Source of the DNA: Pseudomonas fragi
GTDB lineage: Bacteria; Pseudomonadota; Gammaproteobacteria; Pseudomonadales; Pseudomonadaceae
Assembly: GCF_900105835.1 (NCBI RefSeq)
Contig: NZ_LT629783.1
Location: forward strand, 2,845,001 to 2,909,000
Reading direction: 5' to 3'
DNA length: 64,000 bases
Shown: piece by piece, positions 11,901 through 21,320 of the stretch
Position numbering within the stretch: position 1 is the first letter of the stretch
Layout of the letters: every line of letters begins with the position of its first letter
Program-made: the position numbers and the translations under genes
The notes under the pieces: model-generated
What the model saw: only the letters and a program-made list of their open reading frames with translations
Told to the model about the DNA's origin: nothing
The model's database searches: none

Positions 11901-13444
11901 GTGACCTGCGCGAACTGCTGGCGGAAGTAGTCGTATGGCGTGCGAACACGTTGCGACAGCACGGCCATTGGCGTGTCATCGCCCATCGAACCTACGGCTT
12001 CGTAGCCTTGCTCGCCCAGCGGGCGCAGCACCTGGTCGCGCTCTTCGAACGTGACCTGGTACATCTTCATGTATTGCTTGAGCTGATCGACGTCGTAAAA
12101 CGCGGAGCCGTGGTCGTTGTCTTCCATCGTCGCCTGAATGCGCAGGGCATTCTTGCGCAGCCACTGTTTGTACGGGTGGCGCGACTTGAGGCGGTTGTCG
12201 ATGGAGTCGGTGTCCAGCACCTGGCCGGTTTCGGTGTCCACGGCCAGGATCTGACCCGGGCCGACACGGCCTTTGGCGATCACGTCTTCAGGCTTGTAGT
12301 CCCATACGCCGATTTCCGAGGCAATAGTGATATAGCCGTTGGTGGTGGTCACCCAGCGCGCAGGGCGCAGGCCGTTGCGGTCGAGCAGGCAGACCGCGTA
12401 GCGACCATCGGTCATGACCACGCCCGCCGGACCGTCCCACGGCTCCATGTGCATGGAGTTGTACTCATAGAACGCCCGCAGGTCGGGGTCCATGGTTTCA
12501 ACGTTCTGCCATGCCGGTGGAATCAGCATGCGCACGCCACGGAACAGGTCGATGCCGCCGGTGACCATCAGCTCGAGCATGTTGTCCATGCTGGAGGAGT
12601 CGGAGCCTACGCGGTTGACCAGCGGGCCGAGTTCGTCGAGGTCGCCGATCAGATCGTTGGCAAACTTGGTGCGACGGGCCTGGGCCCAGTTGCGGTTGCC
12701 GGTAATGGTGTTGATCTCGCCGTTGTGGGCGAGAAAGCGGAATGGCTGGGCCAGCGGCCATTTCGGCAGGGTATTGGTCGAGAAGCGCTGGTGGAACACG
12801 CAGATCGCGGTTTGCAGGCGCTCATCACTCAGGTCCGGATAGAAGGCGGTAAGGTCCGCCGGCATCATCAGGCCTTTATAAATGATGGTCTTGTGGGAAA
12901 AGCTGCAGATGTAGTGATCGCTGTCAGCGGCGTTGCTCACCGACGAGCGGCGGCGGGCGCTGAACAACTTGATCGCCATGTCCTGATCGCTCAGGCCGTC
13001 ACCGGCGATAAACACTTGCTCGATCTGCGGCAAACGCTCCAGCGCCAGGCGACCCAGCACGCTGGTATCGATCGGCACCTTGCGCCAGCCCACCAGTTGC
13101 AGGCCGGCGGCGAGGATTTCGCGATTCATGTTGCTGCGGGCCGCTTCGGCCTTGATCGGGTCCTGGTTGAAAAACACCATGCCGACCGCGTATTGCTTGG
13201 GCAAATCGGTACCGAACTGTTCCTTGGCGGTTGCACGCAGGAACAGGTCAGGCTTTTGAATCAGCAGGCCACAACCGTCACCGGTCTTGCCGTCTGCGTT
13301 GATCCCACCGCGGTGGGTCATGCAGGTCAGGGCTTCAATGGCGGTTTGCAGAAGAGTATGACTGGGCTCGCCCTGCATATGGGCAATCAGGCCGAAACCA
13401 CAGTTATCCTTGAATTCATCGGGGTGGTACAGACCTGCTTTCAT
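8996..13444 (-). CDS. gltB: Glutamate synthase large (alpha) subunit
   Basis: The 1482-residue catalytic subunit of NADPH-dependent GOGAT, which makes glutamate from glutamine and 2-oxoglutarate with GltD. I start it at the ATG 13442-13444 ([18 protein letters not shown]), preceded by GGTGAGAAAG; the frame stays open to 13501 but that extension is not family-like. Cys15 should become the N-terminal nucleophile of the class II glutaminase domain after propeptide removal. Then come the central domain, the FMN-binding synthase domain ([23 protein letters not shown], the 3Fe-4S cysteines in [15 protein letters not shown]) and the C-terminal glycine-rich GXGXG beta-helix. A very long open frame lies antisense to it and was not counted as a gene. 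Confidence 0.97.
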   Translation of the reverse strand: MKAGLYHPDEFKDNCGFGLIAHMQGEPSHTLLQTAIEALTCMTHRGGINADGKTGDGCGLLIQKPDLFLRATAKEQFGTDLPKQYAVGMVFFNQDPIKAEAARSNMNREILAAGLQLVGWRKVPIDTSVLGRLALERLPQIEQVFIAGDGLSDQDMAIKLFSARRRSSVSNAADSDHYICSFSHKTIIYKGLMMPADLTAFYPDLSDERLQTAICVFHQRFSTNTLPKWPLAQPFRFLAHNGEINTITGNRNWAQARRTKFANDLIGDLDELGPLVNRVGSDSSSMDNMLELMVTGGIDLFRGVRMLIPPAWQNVETMDPDLRAFYEYNSMHMEPWDGPAGVVMTDGRYAVCLLDRNGLRPARWVTTTNGYITIASEIGVWDYKPEDVIAKGRVGPGQILAVDTETGQVLDTDSIDNRLKSRHPYKQWLRKNALRIQATMEDNDHGSAFYDVDQLKQYMKMYQVTFEERDQVLRPLGEQGYEAVGSMGDDTPMAVLSQRVRTPYDYFRQQFAQVTNPPIDPLREAIVMSLEICLGAERNIFQESPEHASRVILSSPVISPAKWRSLMNLDLPGFERQIIDLNYDESVGLEAAVRNIADQAEEAARAGRTQIVLSDRHIAPGKLPVHASLAVGAVHHRLTEKGLRCDSNILVETATARDPHHFAVLIGFGASAVYPFLAYEVLGDLIRTGEVLGDLYEVFKNYRKGITKGLLKILSKMGISTIASYRGAQLFEAIGLSEEICELSFRGVPSRIKGARFVDLEAEQKLLAAEAWSARKPIQQGGLLKYVHGGEYHAYNPDVVATLQAAVQQGDYSKFKEYTALVDKRPVSMIRDLFKVKTLDTPLSIDDIEPLDSILKRFDSAGISLGALSPEAHEALAEAMNRLGARSNSGEGGEDPARYGTIRSSKIKQVATGRFGVTPEYLVNAEVLQIKVAQGAKPGEGGQLPGGKVNGLIAKLRYAVPGVTLISPPPHHDIYSIEDLSQLIFDLKQVNPKALVSVKLVAEAGVGTIAAGVAKAYADLITISGYDGGTGASPLTSIKYAGAPWELGLAETHQTLRGNDLRGKVRVQTDGGLKTGLDVIKAAILGAESFGFGTAPMIALGCKYLRICHLNNCATGVATQNESLRKNHYIGTVDMVVNFFTYVAEETREWLAKLGVRTLEELIGRTDLLEILQGETAKQHNLDLTPLLGSDHIPADKPQFCQVDRNPPFDKGLLAEQMLDMARSAINDMSGAEFDLDICNCDRSIGARISGEIARTHGNQGMAKAPITFRFKGTAGQSFGVWNAGGLHMYLQGDANDYVGKGMTGGKLVIVPPAGSVYKTQDSAIVGNTCLYGATGGKLFAAGTAGERFAVRNSGAHTVVEGTGDHCCEYMTGGFVCVLGKTGYNFGSGMTGGFAYVLDQDNTFVDKVNHELVEIQRISGEAMEAYRNHLQHVLDEYVEETNSEWGRNLSENLDDYLRRFWMVKPKAASLKSLLSSIRANPQ

Positions 13445-13776
13445 AGACACTTTCTCACCAGGCTGCCCCAAAAAGGGGCAAATTTCTTTTAATTCAACCA
13501 CTTGCTTCCCGCGCTGAACGTACGCCAGCTTGGCAGGGGCAAAAGGGTGGTCATTCTACACACCGTCACAAAGACCCACAAATTTAGCGGCGATTAACCG
13601 TAAGTTCGTGTCGCATTTATGAAAGGTTTAAAGCGATTGCTCGTGCTAGTCAAAACATTTTTGATGTCGACTGCAGCGCGGCGCAGACACCACAAGGCAC
13701 ACGTCTTGGAAAGCACGTATGCACAAGCAGGGATTTGATGTGCTAGAACGGCGACCTGGGTAAGGTCGCCGGATCA
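13445..13776. other. Intergenic region between damX and gltB
   Basis: About 330 bases that must contain the gltB promoter. A nine-base-pair hairpin at 13749-13771 (CGGCGACCT / AGGTCGCCG, loop GGGTA) lies six bases beyond the damX stop and is the likely end of the damX transcript, although its T tract on the minus strand is poor. I see no small gene or clear regulator site in the remainder. Confidence 0.5.
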
Positions 13777-15348
13777 TCAGCGAGCTGTAGCCAGCTCTTT
13801 TTGAACGCTGGCGACAGTGCGAGGCCAAGGTTTACCAGCCTGCGTCTTCGCTGGCAAGTTCTTGATTGCTGCAGTGGCCGCAGCATGGCTTGGGAAGTTG
13901 CCGTAGGTGACGACGTACAACGGCTTGCCATTCAAGGTTTTCTTGAAGTAACGAGCGTCGCCGCCCAGTTCTTTGGCGACATTTTGTGCAGACGCTTCAG
14001 AACTGGTGCCGACGATCTGCACCACATAGTTATTGGCAGGCTGACTGCTGTACCAGCTACCGCCCGGTGCAGCCTTGGCCAGGGTGACCGGCTTCTCGGC
14101 CGGCTTGGCCACAGGCTTGGCGGCCGGTGCTGGAGCGGGTTTGGCAACCGGTGCTGGTGCTGGTTTGGCCGTAGCTACGGTCGGCGCCGGTGTCGGGCGC
14201 GGCGTGGCTACAGGCGCAGGACCCGCTGGCACGCCAACCGGTGGCGCGGTGGTGGTGACGGTCGGTGGCGAAGCTACGCCGCCATCAACCGCTGGCACAC
14301 CGCCATCGTCGCCTTCAGCGATACCACCGGCTGCTTCAGCCAGCGGGCCACGCATGACCGGCTGCGATTGCCCAACCAGCGGCAACGGCATCGGCTGCGA
14401 AGAGCCGGCGAAATCAACCGAAGGCTGGGCACCGCTGTTCGGCGCGGCCTGACCCAATTGTGTCTGTTCAGTACCCGGCGCCGTTGGCGCCTTGCTGCGA
14501 CCCGGAATCAGAACGGCAGCAGCGACGGCCACTACCACTACTGCACCAATGGCCAATACGTGTTTCTTCGGCATCTTGAACCCCATACTTGGACGCTTGA
14601 CCGCTGAGCGGCTGGCAATCATGGCTTCGATCATTGCATCGCGGGCGACCTGGTTGATAATCCCGGGCCAGCCTTCGGAGCTCTCGTGTATATCTGAGAT
14701 CTGCTGAGCGCTAAAGAGTTCGATCCCGCGCCCGGCACCTTCAAGACGCTGGGCCAGGTACTCGCGGGTTTCTTCGAGGTCATAGGGCTGCAGGTCGATG
14801 ACATGGAAGCGCTCTTCATCAGCGCTCAGTTCCTCAAGACCGGCAATCATCGACGGCTCACCGAACAGGAACACATGCGGACGGCCTTCCGGCGTGCCCG
14901 CAGCCAGCGCCAGCAAAGCTTGCAGCGCAGACTCGTCGAGCTGCTCGGCATCATCGACCAGCAGGTAGACTTCCTGCCCGGTCAGTGCCAGTTGCACCAC
15001 TTGCGCCAGGATGGAGCCTACGTCTGCACGGGCAACGTTCAGGGTTTGCGCCACTTGCTGCAGGATGCCGGCAGCATTGCCGGCCCCGCGCGCCGAAACC
15101 ACGACACTTTGCACCGACTGCTTGTTGGTGCTCGCCACCAATGCCTGGCGCAGCAAGGTCTTGCCGCTGCCCTCAGGCCCGGTGACCACCAGCAGCAGCT
15201 GGCTGTAGCGGGCAAGGTGATGCAACTGCCCCAGCACCGGCTTGCGCTGCGCCGGAAAAAACTTGAAGCCCGGAACCCGTGGGGCAAAGGGGTCGTGGTT
15301 GAGCTGGAAGTGACCGAGGAACGCCTCGTCGGCATGCAAACTAGTCAT
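13777..15348 (-). CDS. damX: AAA-type ATPase with C-terminal SPOR domain, DamX-like
   Basis: A 523-residue membrane protein starting at the ATG 15346-15348 (MTSLHADEAFLGHFQLNHDPF). The N-terminal half is an AAA/ExeA-type ATPase with Walker A GPEGSGKTLL (about 57-66) and LLVDDAEQLD as Walker B. A single membrane segment (about 265-287, HVLAIGAVVVVAVAAAVLI) is followed by a long Pro/Ala/Lys-rich periplasmic linker and a SPOR domain (about 440-515, YVVQIVGTSSEASAQNVAKELG) that binds denuded peptidoglycan at the septum. The aroK-aroB-damX order is the same as in E. coli, where DamX is a divisome accessory protein. The ATPase half makes it longer than E. coli DamX (about 428 residues). It starts 10 bases after aroB. 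Confidence 0.88.
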   Translation of the reverse strand: MTSLHADEAFLGHFQLNHDPFAPRVPGFKFFPAQRKPVLGQLHHLARYSQLLLVVTGPEGSGKTLLRQALVASTNKQSVQSVVVSARGAGNAAGILQQVAQTLNVARADVGSILAQVVQLALTGQEVYLLVDDAEQLDESALQALLALAAGTPEGRPHVFLFGEPSMIAGLEELSADEERFHVIDLQPYDLEETREYLAQRLEGAGRGIELFSAQQISDIHESSEGWPGIINQVARDAMIEAMIASRSAVKRPSMGFKMPKKHVLAIGAVVVVAVAAAVLIPGRSKAPTAPGTEQTQLGQAAPNSGAQPSVDFAGSSQPMPLPLVGQSQPVMRGPLAEAAGGIAEGDDGGVPAVDGGVASPPTVTTTAPPVGVPAGPAPVATPRPTPAPTVATAKPAPAPVAKPAPAPAAKPVAKPAEKPVTLAKAAPGGSWYSSQPANNYVVQIVGTSSEASAQNVAKELGGDARYFKKTLNGKPLYVVTYGNFPSHAAATAAIKNLPAKTQAGKPWPRTVASVQKELATAR

Positions 15349-15358
15349 CGGGATCTTA

Positions 15359-16459
15359 TTAACCTTTAAGCTGAGCCAGCGCGCGGTAATCCGCACCCAG
15401 CGTGGCTTGTAGAACCTCTTGTGGATAATCGTCAGTCACTGTGGCTTCGCCCATACGGCGCAACAGCACCAGGCGCATACGACCGTCGATCACTTTTTTA
15501 TCTACTGCCATGTGTTGCATGAAGTCGGCCGGGGTCATTTCGCTGGGCGGCACTACTGGCAAGCCGGCGCGCTGAAAAATGCGAATGCCGCGATCACGCT
15601 CCGCATGGCTGATCCAGCCCAGACGAGCGGACATTTCCAGCGCCATCACGGTGCCTGCAGCGACGGCCTCGCCATGCAGCCACACGCCATAGCCCATATG
15701 GGTCTCGATGGCATGGCCAAAGGTATGCCCCAGGTTGAGCGTGGCACGCACGCCCGACTCGCGCTCATCGGCGCCGACCACTTCGGCCTTGGCCGCACAC
15801 GAACGCTGGATCGCTGCCGTCAGGGCAGTCTGGTCCAGGGAGCGCAAGGCATCCATGTTGTCTTCAAGCCAGGTCAGGAACGGCTCGTCGCAAATCAGGC
15901 CGTACTTGATGACTTCGGCCAGCCCTGCGGACAGTTCGCGGGCCGGCAGGGTGTTGAGGGTCTGGGTGTCGATCAGCACCAGGTTGGGCTGGTAGAACGC
16001 ACCGATCATGTTCTTGCCCAGCGGATGGTTGATGCCGGTTTTGCCGCCCACCGACGAATCGACCTGGGACAGCAAAGTGGTCGGCACCTGGATAAAGTCG
16101 ACACCACGCTGGTAACAAGCCGCTGCAAAACCGGCCATATCGCCGACAACGCCGCCGCCCAAGGCAATCACGGTAGTGCGTCGGTCATGACGGGCAGTGA
16201 GCAGGCCATCGAAAATCAGCTGCAGGGTTTCCCAGTTTTTGAACGACTCGCCATCGGGCAGGATGATCGGCAATACCGAGAACTGCGCAAGGCTACGGGT
16301 CAAGCGTTCAAGATAGAGTGGCGCGACCGTGGTGTTGGTCACAATTGCCACCTGGCGACCGGCGATGTGCGGAGCCAGCAACTGCGGCTGATCCAACAAA
16401 CCTTCGCCAATATGAATCGGGTAGCTACGCTCGCCTAGATCAACCTTCACTGTCTGCAT
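15359..16459 (-). CDS. aroB: 3-Dehydroquinate synthase
   Basis: A 366-residue cytosolic, NAD- and zinc-dependent enzyme that cyclises DAHP to 3-dehydroquinate, step two of the shikimate pathway. The start at 16457-16459 gives [18 protein letters not shown], the family opening. The NAD-binding segment [22 protein letters not shown] lies near 93-114, substrate-binding [18 protein letters not shown] near 130-147, and zinc ligands in [12 protein letters not shown] (about 244-255) and LHGEAVAAG. It lies between aroK and damX in a conserved cluster, 156 bases after aroK. Confidence 0.97.
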   Translation of the reverse strand: MQTVKVDLGERSYPIHIGEGLLDQPQLLAPHIAGRQVAIVTNTTVAPLYLERLTRSLAQFSVLPIILPDGESFKNWETLQLIFDGLLTARHDRRTTVIALGGGVVGDMAGFAAACYQRGVDFIQVPTTLLSQVDSSVGGKTGINHPLGKNMIGAFYQPNLVLIDTQTLNTLPARELSAGLAEVIKYGLICDEPFLTWLEDNMDALRSLDQTALTAAIQRSCAAKAEVVGADERESGVRATLNLGHTFGHAIETHMGYGVWLHGEAVAAGTVMALEMSARLGWISHAERDRGIRIFQRAGLPVVPPSEMTPADFMQHMAVDKKVIDGRMRLVLLRRMGEATVTDDYPQEVLQATLGADYRALAQLKG

Positions 16460-16615
16460 GAATCCCCGCGTTGAAGCACGGCGCCAGCGCCCTGCTTCGC
16501 AATTATCAAGTGATGGCACGCCGTGAAAAGGCATGCTCGGCGCCGAGAATAGCGCATTTCGTATCGCACTTTAATGGTCTTGCGAGCGCTTCGCCGCCCC
16601 GCGCCTCGCCAGGTG

Positions 16616-17134
16616 CTAGCGGGGAGGCAGCTGGGCCAGACGCTCAAGAATGTCGAGCACCACCATGCGCGGTGGCCGTTCATCGGTTTCAACCACCAGG
16701 TCGGCGATTTCCCGATAAAGCGGGTCGCGCACGGCCAACAGGTCGCGCAGGATTTTTTCCGGGTTGGCATTGCGCAGCAATGGCCGGTTGCGATCACGGG
16801 AGGTACGCGCCACCTGCTGTTCGATGGAGGCGTGCAAATACACCACACGCCCGCCATTGCGCAGCGCCTGCCGATTTTCCGGGCGCATGACCGCGCCACC
16901 ACCGGTGGCCAGAACAATGCCGTTTTCATGGCATAGCTCGACAATCATGGCTGTTTCACGATCGCGAAAGCCCGGCTCGCCTTCTTTATCGAAGATCCAC
17001 GGGATATTGGCACCCGTGCGCACTTCAATTTCCTTATCGGAATCTTTGAACGGCAGGTGCAGCTCTTTGGCCAGCAAACGTCCGATGGTGCTTTTTCCAG
17101 CCCCCATTGGCCCAACAAGAATCAAATTTCGCAC
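16616..17134 (-). CDS. aroK: Shikimate kinase I
   Basis: A 172-residue P-loop kinase that phosphorylates shikimate at the 3-hydroxyl with ATP. The Walker [12 protein letters not shown] lies at about 8-18, the DSDKEIE shikimate-binding Asp near 32-38, the GxGG motif [13 protein letters not shown] near 76-88, and the lid arginine region [10 protein letters not shown] near 110-120. It uses a GTG start (17132-17134) four bases after the pilQ stop, so it is probably co-transcribed with the pil operon as well as with aroB downstream. Confidence 0.97.
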   Translation of the reverse strand: MRNLILVGPMGAGKSTIGRLLAKELHLPFKDSDKEIEVRTGANIPWIFDKEGEPGFRDRETAMIVELCHENGIVLATGGGAVMRPENRQALRNGGRVVYLHASIEQQVARTSRDRNRPLLRNANPEKILRDLLAVRDPLYREIADLVVETDERPPRMVVLDILERLAQLPPR

Positions 17135-17138
17135 AGAA

Positions 17139-18470
17139 TCAATGACTCACAGCAATCGCCTGGTTGTTCATGATACGCGGAGTCAGGAACACCAGCAGTT
17201 CGGATTTTTTTTCCAGGACAACGTCTCTATGGAAAAGTCGGCCAACATACGGCAGATCGCCCAAAAATGGCACTTTATCTACCACTTTGCTTTGAGTTTT
17301 TGAGAACACCCCCCCAATCACGATGGTTTCGCCATCCTTGACCAACACCTTGGCCCTGACCTCGTTCTTCTTGATGGGCGGCACATCCTGCAACCGGCTC
17401 ATGTAATCAGGCTCATCCTTGGTCACTACGACGGCCATGATGACACTGTTGTCCGGGGTGATTTGCGGCGTGACTTCCAGCGACAGCGAGGCCTCCTTGA
17501 ACGAGACCGATGTAGCACCGGTTTTGCTGGCCTGTTGATAGGGAATTTGCGTGCCTTTGAGGATTTTTGCGGTTTCCTTGTCTGCGGTAACCACCTTGGG
17601 CTGCGAGATGATTTCGCCATTACCGGTTTTTTCCATGGCCGTCAGCTCCAGGTCCAGCAGCACATTGTTGGTCACAAAGGCGATGCCCAACCCCGATGAG
17701 TTGCGCGAAACCCCCAGGTCGACAAAAGGCGCGCTGGCGTTGCCGGGCGCAGCCCCTGACTGCAATGGCTGGGTGATGCCGCTGGCACTCCACAGGCCGC
17801 TGTTGCTTGATGCCCCACCCCAGCGAACACCCAGGCTTTTTTCGAAGTCCACTCCCGCCTCGACAATCCAGGCCTCAATCATCACCTGGCGCACCGGCAC
17901 GTCCAGTTGGGCCACGATGCGCCGCAGCTCATCCAGCCGTTCACTGGATTCAAAGGCAATGATGTTATTGGTGCGCTCATCTACCGTGATCGTGCCCTGC
18001 CCCTCGAGACCGGCCTGAGCGCCGGTCACTGACTGGAACAGCATGACGATATCTGCGGCCCTGGCGTAATTGACCTGCACCAGCTCCCGACGCAAAGGCG
18101 CAGGCTCTGGCCGCTCGCGGGCGGCGATCTCGTCCAGGGGCGCGACCCACAGCACATTACCCTCAAGGCGCTTGCCCAGGCCCTTGCTGCCAAGCACCAG
18201 AGCCAGCGCCTGATCCCAAGGCACGTCCTGCAAACTGAGGGTGATACTGCCTTTCACGGTATCGCTGACCATCAGGTTGAACCCGTTAAAATCCGCCAGC
18301 GATTGCAGCACCGTGCGTACTTCAAGGTTCTGCACGTTCAGGGACATGGGTTCGCCCACATACTGCGCACTCGCGATGGATGAGGGCGCGGCCTGTCCGG
18401 CCGCCAGTGTTGCCTGCGAATTCAGCGCACTCCATAGCGCCAGTACGCAGACCGGTGAAATCCTTTTCAT
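17139..18470 (-). CDS. pilQ: Type IV pilus secretin PilQ, short form
   Basis: A 443-residue outer-membrane secretin. From the ATG at 18468-18470 it has a signal peptide ([24 protein letters not shown]), an STN/N0-like domain (about 40-105, [27 protein letters not shown]), an N1/KH domain, and the secretin core with the [16 protein letters not shown] strand, [14 protein letters not shown] loop and [11 protein letters not shown] end. It lacks the N-terminal peptidoglycan-binding AMIN domains that bring P. aeruginosa PilQ to about 714 residues; the upstream sequence is pilP, so there is no room for them. It completes a pilMNOPQ set used for pilus extrusion or DNA uptake. Confidence 0.92.
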   Translation of the reverse strand: MKRISPVCVLALWSALNSQATLAAGQAAPSSIASAQYVGEPMSLNVQNLEVRTVLQSLADFNGFNLMVSDTVKGSITLSLQDVPWDQALALVLGSKGLGKRLEGNVLWVAPLDEIAARERPEPAPLRRELVQVNYARAADIVMLFQSVTGAQAGLEGQGTITVDERTNNIIAFESSERLDELRRIVAQLDVPVRQVMIEAWIVEAGVDFEKSLGVRWGGASSNSGLWSASGITQPLQSGAAPGNASAPFVDLGVSRNSSGLGIAFVTNNVLLDLELTAMEKTGNGEIISQPKVVTADKETAKILKGTQIPYQQASKTGATSVSFKEASLSLEVTPQITPDNSVIMAVVVTKDEPDYMSRLQDVPPIKKNEVRAKVLVKDGETIVIGGVFSKTQSKVVDKVPFLGDLPYVGRLFHRDVVLEKKSELLVFLTPRIMNNQAIAVSH

Positions 18471-18481
18471 GTGTTTATCCG

Positions 18482-19009
18482 TTAAGACTGTTGTTTTAAA
18501 GGGATCGTCAGGGACCTTTCCAGCCAACCGCCCCGACCATCGGGAATCAATTCAAATACTTCAATCTGCTGCGCCTGGATCCAGGCAACCTGGCCATTGT
18601 TGCGCCCCAGGTAATCGCCCACTTTCACGCGGTGAATAACCCCATTGACCCGCAGCAAGGCGCTGGCCTGCGACTCACTGGACAGCGCGCCAACCATTTC
18701 GAACTGTTCCAGATCAAAGCCTTCCAGAAACTGCCGGGGCCGGTCCGCATCAAGCTCATCGCCAGCCAGGCTGACCTGCCAACTGCCGCCCCCTTGCCCC
18801 GCGATGGCCTGGAACGGATTGCGCAAAGCCATTGCATCGTAGGTAACCGCAGGCGCAGCCGTGATCACGGGGAGCGGCTCAATGGTTGTGCTTGCATGCC
18901 CCGGTGTGTCCTGCAAATAGCGGTGCAGCTCGGCGGCACTCTGGGAGCTGTCGCACCCCGCCAGGCCTGCCAGCAATCCGGCGCCAAACACCCGCCAACC
19001 CGCACTCAC
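18482..19009 (-). CDS. pilP: Type IV pilus lipoprotein PilP
   Basis: A 175-residue lipoprotein with lipobox LAGC (Cys19) after a short hydrophobic signal. The disordered N-terminal half binds PilN/PilO and the C-terminal HR-like beta domain (about 95-170, LRVNGVIHRVKVGDYLGRNNGQVAWIQAQQIEVFEL) binds the N0 domain of PilQ, bridging the inner-membrane complex to the secretin. It starts with GTG at 19007-19009, overlapping the pilO stop by four bases, and ends 11 bases before pilQ. Confidence 0.92.
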   Translation of the reverse strand: MSAGWRVFGAGLLAGLAGCDSSQSAAELHRYLQDTPGHASTTIEPLPVITAAPAVTYDAMALRNPFQAIAGQGGGSWQVSLAGDELDADRPRQFLEGFDLEQFEMVGALSSESQASALLRVNGVIHRVKVGDYLGRNNGQVAWIQAQQIEVFELIPDGRGGWLERSLTIPLKQQS

Positions 19010-19626
19010 GGGGCCAGCCCCTGGTCATGGCTGCGGTAGGCCCTTGCCAGCAGCGTCATGCGCAGCTGACCGTCGCCTGTACCGTTGCTCGGCGCAAGGC
19101 TGAGGTCATGCACGGTGACAATGCGCGGCAGGCTGGCCAAGGCACTGACGAAAAGCCCAAGCTCGTGATAGCCGCCCACAAGGGTCATGTGCAGTGGCAG
19201 CTCGGCATAGAACGTTTGCAGGACTTCGGGGAGCCACTGAATGTGCTCGACCAGCAGGCCATTGCCCTGGCCCAACCGCGAAACCTCATCCAGCAATTCG
19301 GGCACTTGTGCCTGAGCGGGCAACTGTGCGTGCAACCCGTTGAACCCGGCTTGCAGCCTGTGTATTTGCAGCTCATAGGCCTCGAGACCGGCCACCTGTG
19401 CGGCCCTGGACTCAAACGTCGCCTTCAGCGTGGCTTGCGCCTCGTGCAACTGGTGCAAGCGCGCCACAGACACTTGAAGCAGCAGTGCATAGCCCGATAT
19501 CAGCAGCAGGCCCAGCCACGCCATGGCTACGGTTGCCCTGCGCGCTGGCGACCAGGCTCCCGCGTTGGCGAGGTCCAGTTCCCGCAGGTCGACACTGCGC
19601 AAGCTGTCGAGCCAGTGCGCAGGCAT
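19006..19626 (-). CDS. pilO: Type IV pilus alignment protein PilO
   Basis: A 206-residue bitopic inner-membrane protein: a cytoplasmic N-terminus of about 35 residues, one membrane segment (about 36-56, AWLGLLLISGYALLLQVSVA), a coiled coil (to about 95) and a ferredoxin-like periplasmic domain. With PilN it forms the heterodimer that organises the pilus alignment complex. The ATG at 19624-19626 overlaps the pilN stop as TGATG; a GTG one codon earlier is also possible. Order and overlaps support one polycistronic mRNA. Confidence 0.92.
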   Translation of the reverse strand: MPAHWLDSLRSVDLRELDLANAGAWSPARRATVAMAWLGLLLISGYALLLQVSVARLHQLHEAQATLKATFESRAAQVAGLEAYELQIHRLQAGFNGLHAQLPAQAQVPELLDEVSRLGQGNGLLVEHIQWLPEVLQTFYAELPLHMTLVGGYHELGLFVSALASLPRIVTVHDLSLAPSNGTGDGQLRMTLLARAYRSHDQGLAP

Positions 19627-20192
19627 CACAGCGCGCCCCCGGCAGGGGCATGCCGGGCTTCACGCACGGTCATCTGGAACAGTCGTTCCTGCCCCCCCGC
19701 CTGGGCAGGGTCTGCCTTGACGTCATTGAGTTGCGGTGTTTCCAGCCAGTGCGAAGCATCGAGATTGCGCATCAGCTGGGCGACAAGGTTGTTGGTCTGG
19801 GCAACCCCCGTGATGACAATGGTGCCCTCGGTCATTTTTACGTCGGTGAAATACACCCCCTCCGGCAAGCTGCGCGCCAACTGTTCCAGAATGATCCCGC
19901 TGCTCGAGCGGCTGGCCTGCAGCGTGCCTATTGTTTGCATGCGCTCAAGCAATTGCTCACGGCGCACCTTCAACTGGTCGATCTGCTGCGCACGGCCATC
20001 GAGCTGGAACGTGGCACTGCGGATCAGATCATTGCGCTCCAGCTGGCGTTCTACCAAGGTGTCAATAAAGTGATCGGCAGCAAACAGCCCCGCCACGGCC
20101 AATACAGACAAAACCGCCAGCACCGCCAAAAAACGCCTGCGCCGCTGTTCACGCAACAACGCGCGCCAGGGCAACAAATTGATTCTCGCCAT
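19626..20192 (-). CDS. pilN: Type IV pilus alignment protein PilN
   Basis: A 188-residue bitopic protein beginning with the invariant MARINLLPWR motif, the peptide that docks into PilM. A membrane segment (about 24-42, FLAVLAVLSVLAVAGLFAA), a coiled coil and a ferredoxin-like periplasmic domain follow. Its ATG at 20190-20192 overlaps the pilM stop (TAATG). The INLLPW motif makes the assignment secure. Confidence 0.95.
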   Translation of the reverse strand: MARINLLPWRALLREQRRRRFLAVLAVLSVLAVAGLFAADHFIDTLVERQLERNDLIRSATFQLDGRAQQIDQLKVRREQLLERMQTIGTLQASRSSSGIILEQLARSLPEGVYFTDVKMTEGTIVITGVAQTNNLVAQLMRNLDASHWLETPQLNDVKADPAQAGGQERLFQMTVREARHAPAGGAL

Positions 20193-21118
20193 TAATCGAA
20201 CCCCCTCAAGGCCAGGCCGCAGGCAGTCAACAACAGTGGTGCATCGCAAAGCAAGGCTTCAGGGGTGAGCGCGGGGGCTTGGTCCATTTGTACAAACGGG
20301 TTGGCAATGCGGGTTGGCGTACCCAGGCGGGACTCGACCCGTTGCGCCAGCCCAGGAACCACGGCCGCCTCGCCGGCCAATACGATCAGGCCCACTGGCC
20401 CAAACAGCTCAAGCTCGTGCTGCAGATGCTCAACCAGCGTGGCCTTGGAGGCATGCGCCCCTGCCAGCTCCCGGGAGTAGATGACCCGGCCCTGCTGCAC
20501 AATGCTCAATACGCCCGCACAGGCTGCACCGTCGACCACCGCCACGGCTACGTCCCGGGCCAAGCCTGCGGTCATGGCGCCAACGCCCCGCCCCAGGGCA
20601 TGGCTCTGCACAGCGACCACGCGCGGGATCAGTCCGGCGCCGGTCAAGACCGAACGCTGCCACTCCAGCGCCTCCTGACGGCATGCCGCCATCAGCACGT
20701 TGACCCGCCCGGGCTCGCTCGACAAGTGCTCCAGCACCTCAAAATCCAGCGCCATGTCATCCAGCGCACAAGGGATATGCTGCTCTGCCTCAAGGCGCAC
20801 ATGCAGCTCAAGCTCGACCTCGCTCAAGCCTGCCTCCACCTCCAGGGTTTTGCAGATAACCTGCCCGTCTGGCACCGCGATAATGGCATCACGGGCTATC
20901 ACTGCAGCCTGCTCCAGCGCCCTGACAAGCACTGGCACGACACTTTTGGCTTCGGCGCCGGTCTGATCATCCATAAGCCCGGCTGGCAAGGGCTCCATTG
21001 CATAGCCCTGGAGCTTGAACCGGCCCTGTGAACGGCTCAGTTCGACGATTTTGATCGCGTGCTGGCTGATATCTATGCCGATGCAGCGCTGGCGTGTTTG
21101 AGCAAATAATCCGGGCAC
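20192..21118 (-). CDS. pilM: Type IV pilus assembly ATPase-like protein PilM
   Basis: A 308-residue cytoplasmic actin/FtsA-fold protein. It opens with IGIDISQHAIKIVELSR (about 13-29), the phosphate-1 loop of the actin fold, and includes AVVDGAACAGVLSIVQQGRVIYSREL and VGLIVLAGEAAVVPGLAQRVE as further nucleotide-binding segments. PilM binds the N-terminal tail of PilN and tethers the alignment complex to the pilus motors. It starts with GTG (21116-21118) and is the first gene of the operon, divergent from ponA. It is shorter than the 354-residue P. aeruginosa protein. Confidence 0.92.
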   Translation of the reverse strand: MPGLFAQTRQRCIGIDISQHAIKIVELSRSQGRFKLQGYAMEPLPAGLMDDQTGAEAKSVVPVLVRALEQAAVIARDAIIAVPDGQVICKTLEVEAGLSEVELELHVRLEAEQHIPCALDDMALDFEVLEHLSSEPGRVNVLMAACRQEALEWQRSVLTGAGLIPRVVAVQSHALGRGVGAMTAGLARDVAVAVVDGAACAGVLSIVQQGRVIYSRELAGAHASKATLVEHLQHELELFGPVGLIVLAGEAAVVPGLAQRVESRLGTPTRIANPFVQMDQAPALTPEALLCDAPLLLTACGLALRGFD

Positions 21119-21200
21119 CTTTGTTTTCCCTAATGCAATCCGTCACTTACGGAGGGTAAAAAATGAGATCCGTGCAAAACCTGTTCTGACATGCGGCTCA

Positions 21201-21230
21201 TGACGTTCATGAGCGAAAAATGCTTATAAT
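21201..21230 (+). promoter_or_regulatory. Candidate sigma-70 promoter for ponA
   Basis: In the pilM-ponA divergent gap, TATAAT at 21225-21230 is a perfect -10 hexamer, with TGACGT at 21201-21206 as a weak -35 at an 18-base spacing. It reads toward ponA and would give a leader of about 85 bases. No counterpart for pilM was identified. Confidence 0.55.
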
Positions 21231-21320
21231 GCCGGGCGTTTTTTCCGTATCGTCGACCCGGCGCAACTGCGCACTACCCTGACGTGCAAACCCATTTCTT
21301 GATCTGGAAATCCAAAAGCC

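Noticed and set aside
9149..13492. A 1447-codon open frame antisense to gltB
   Set aside because: It is an exact shadow of gltB in a high-GC genome: the product is rich in His, Val, Gly and Gln with no recognisable domain, and gltB is clearly the real gene.
13445..13501. A 19-codon extension of GltB ([19 protein letters not shown])
   Set aside because: The ATG at 13442-13444 has a ribosome site and gives the normal 14-residue propeptide before the catalytic Cys.
17139..18470. This secretin as a second T2SS GspD
   Set aside because: It follows pilM, pilN, pilO and pilP in overlapping order and precedes aroK, the standard place for pilQ.
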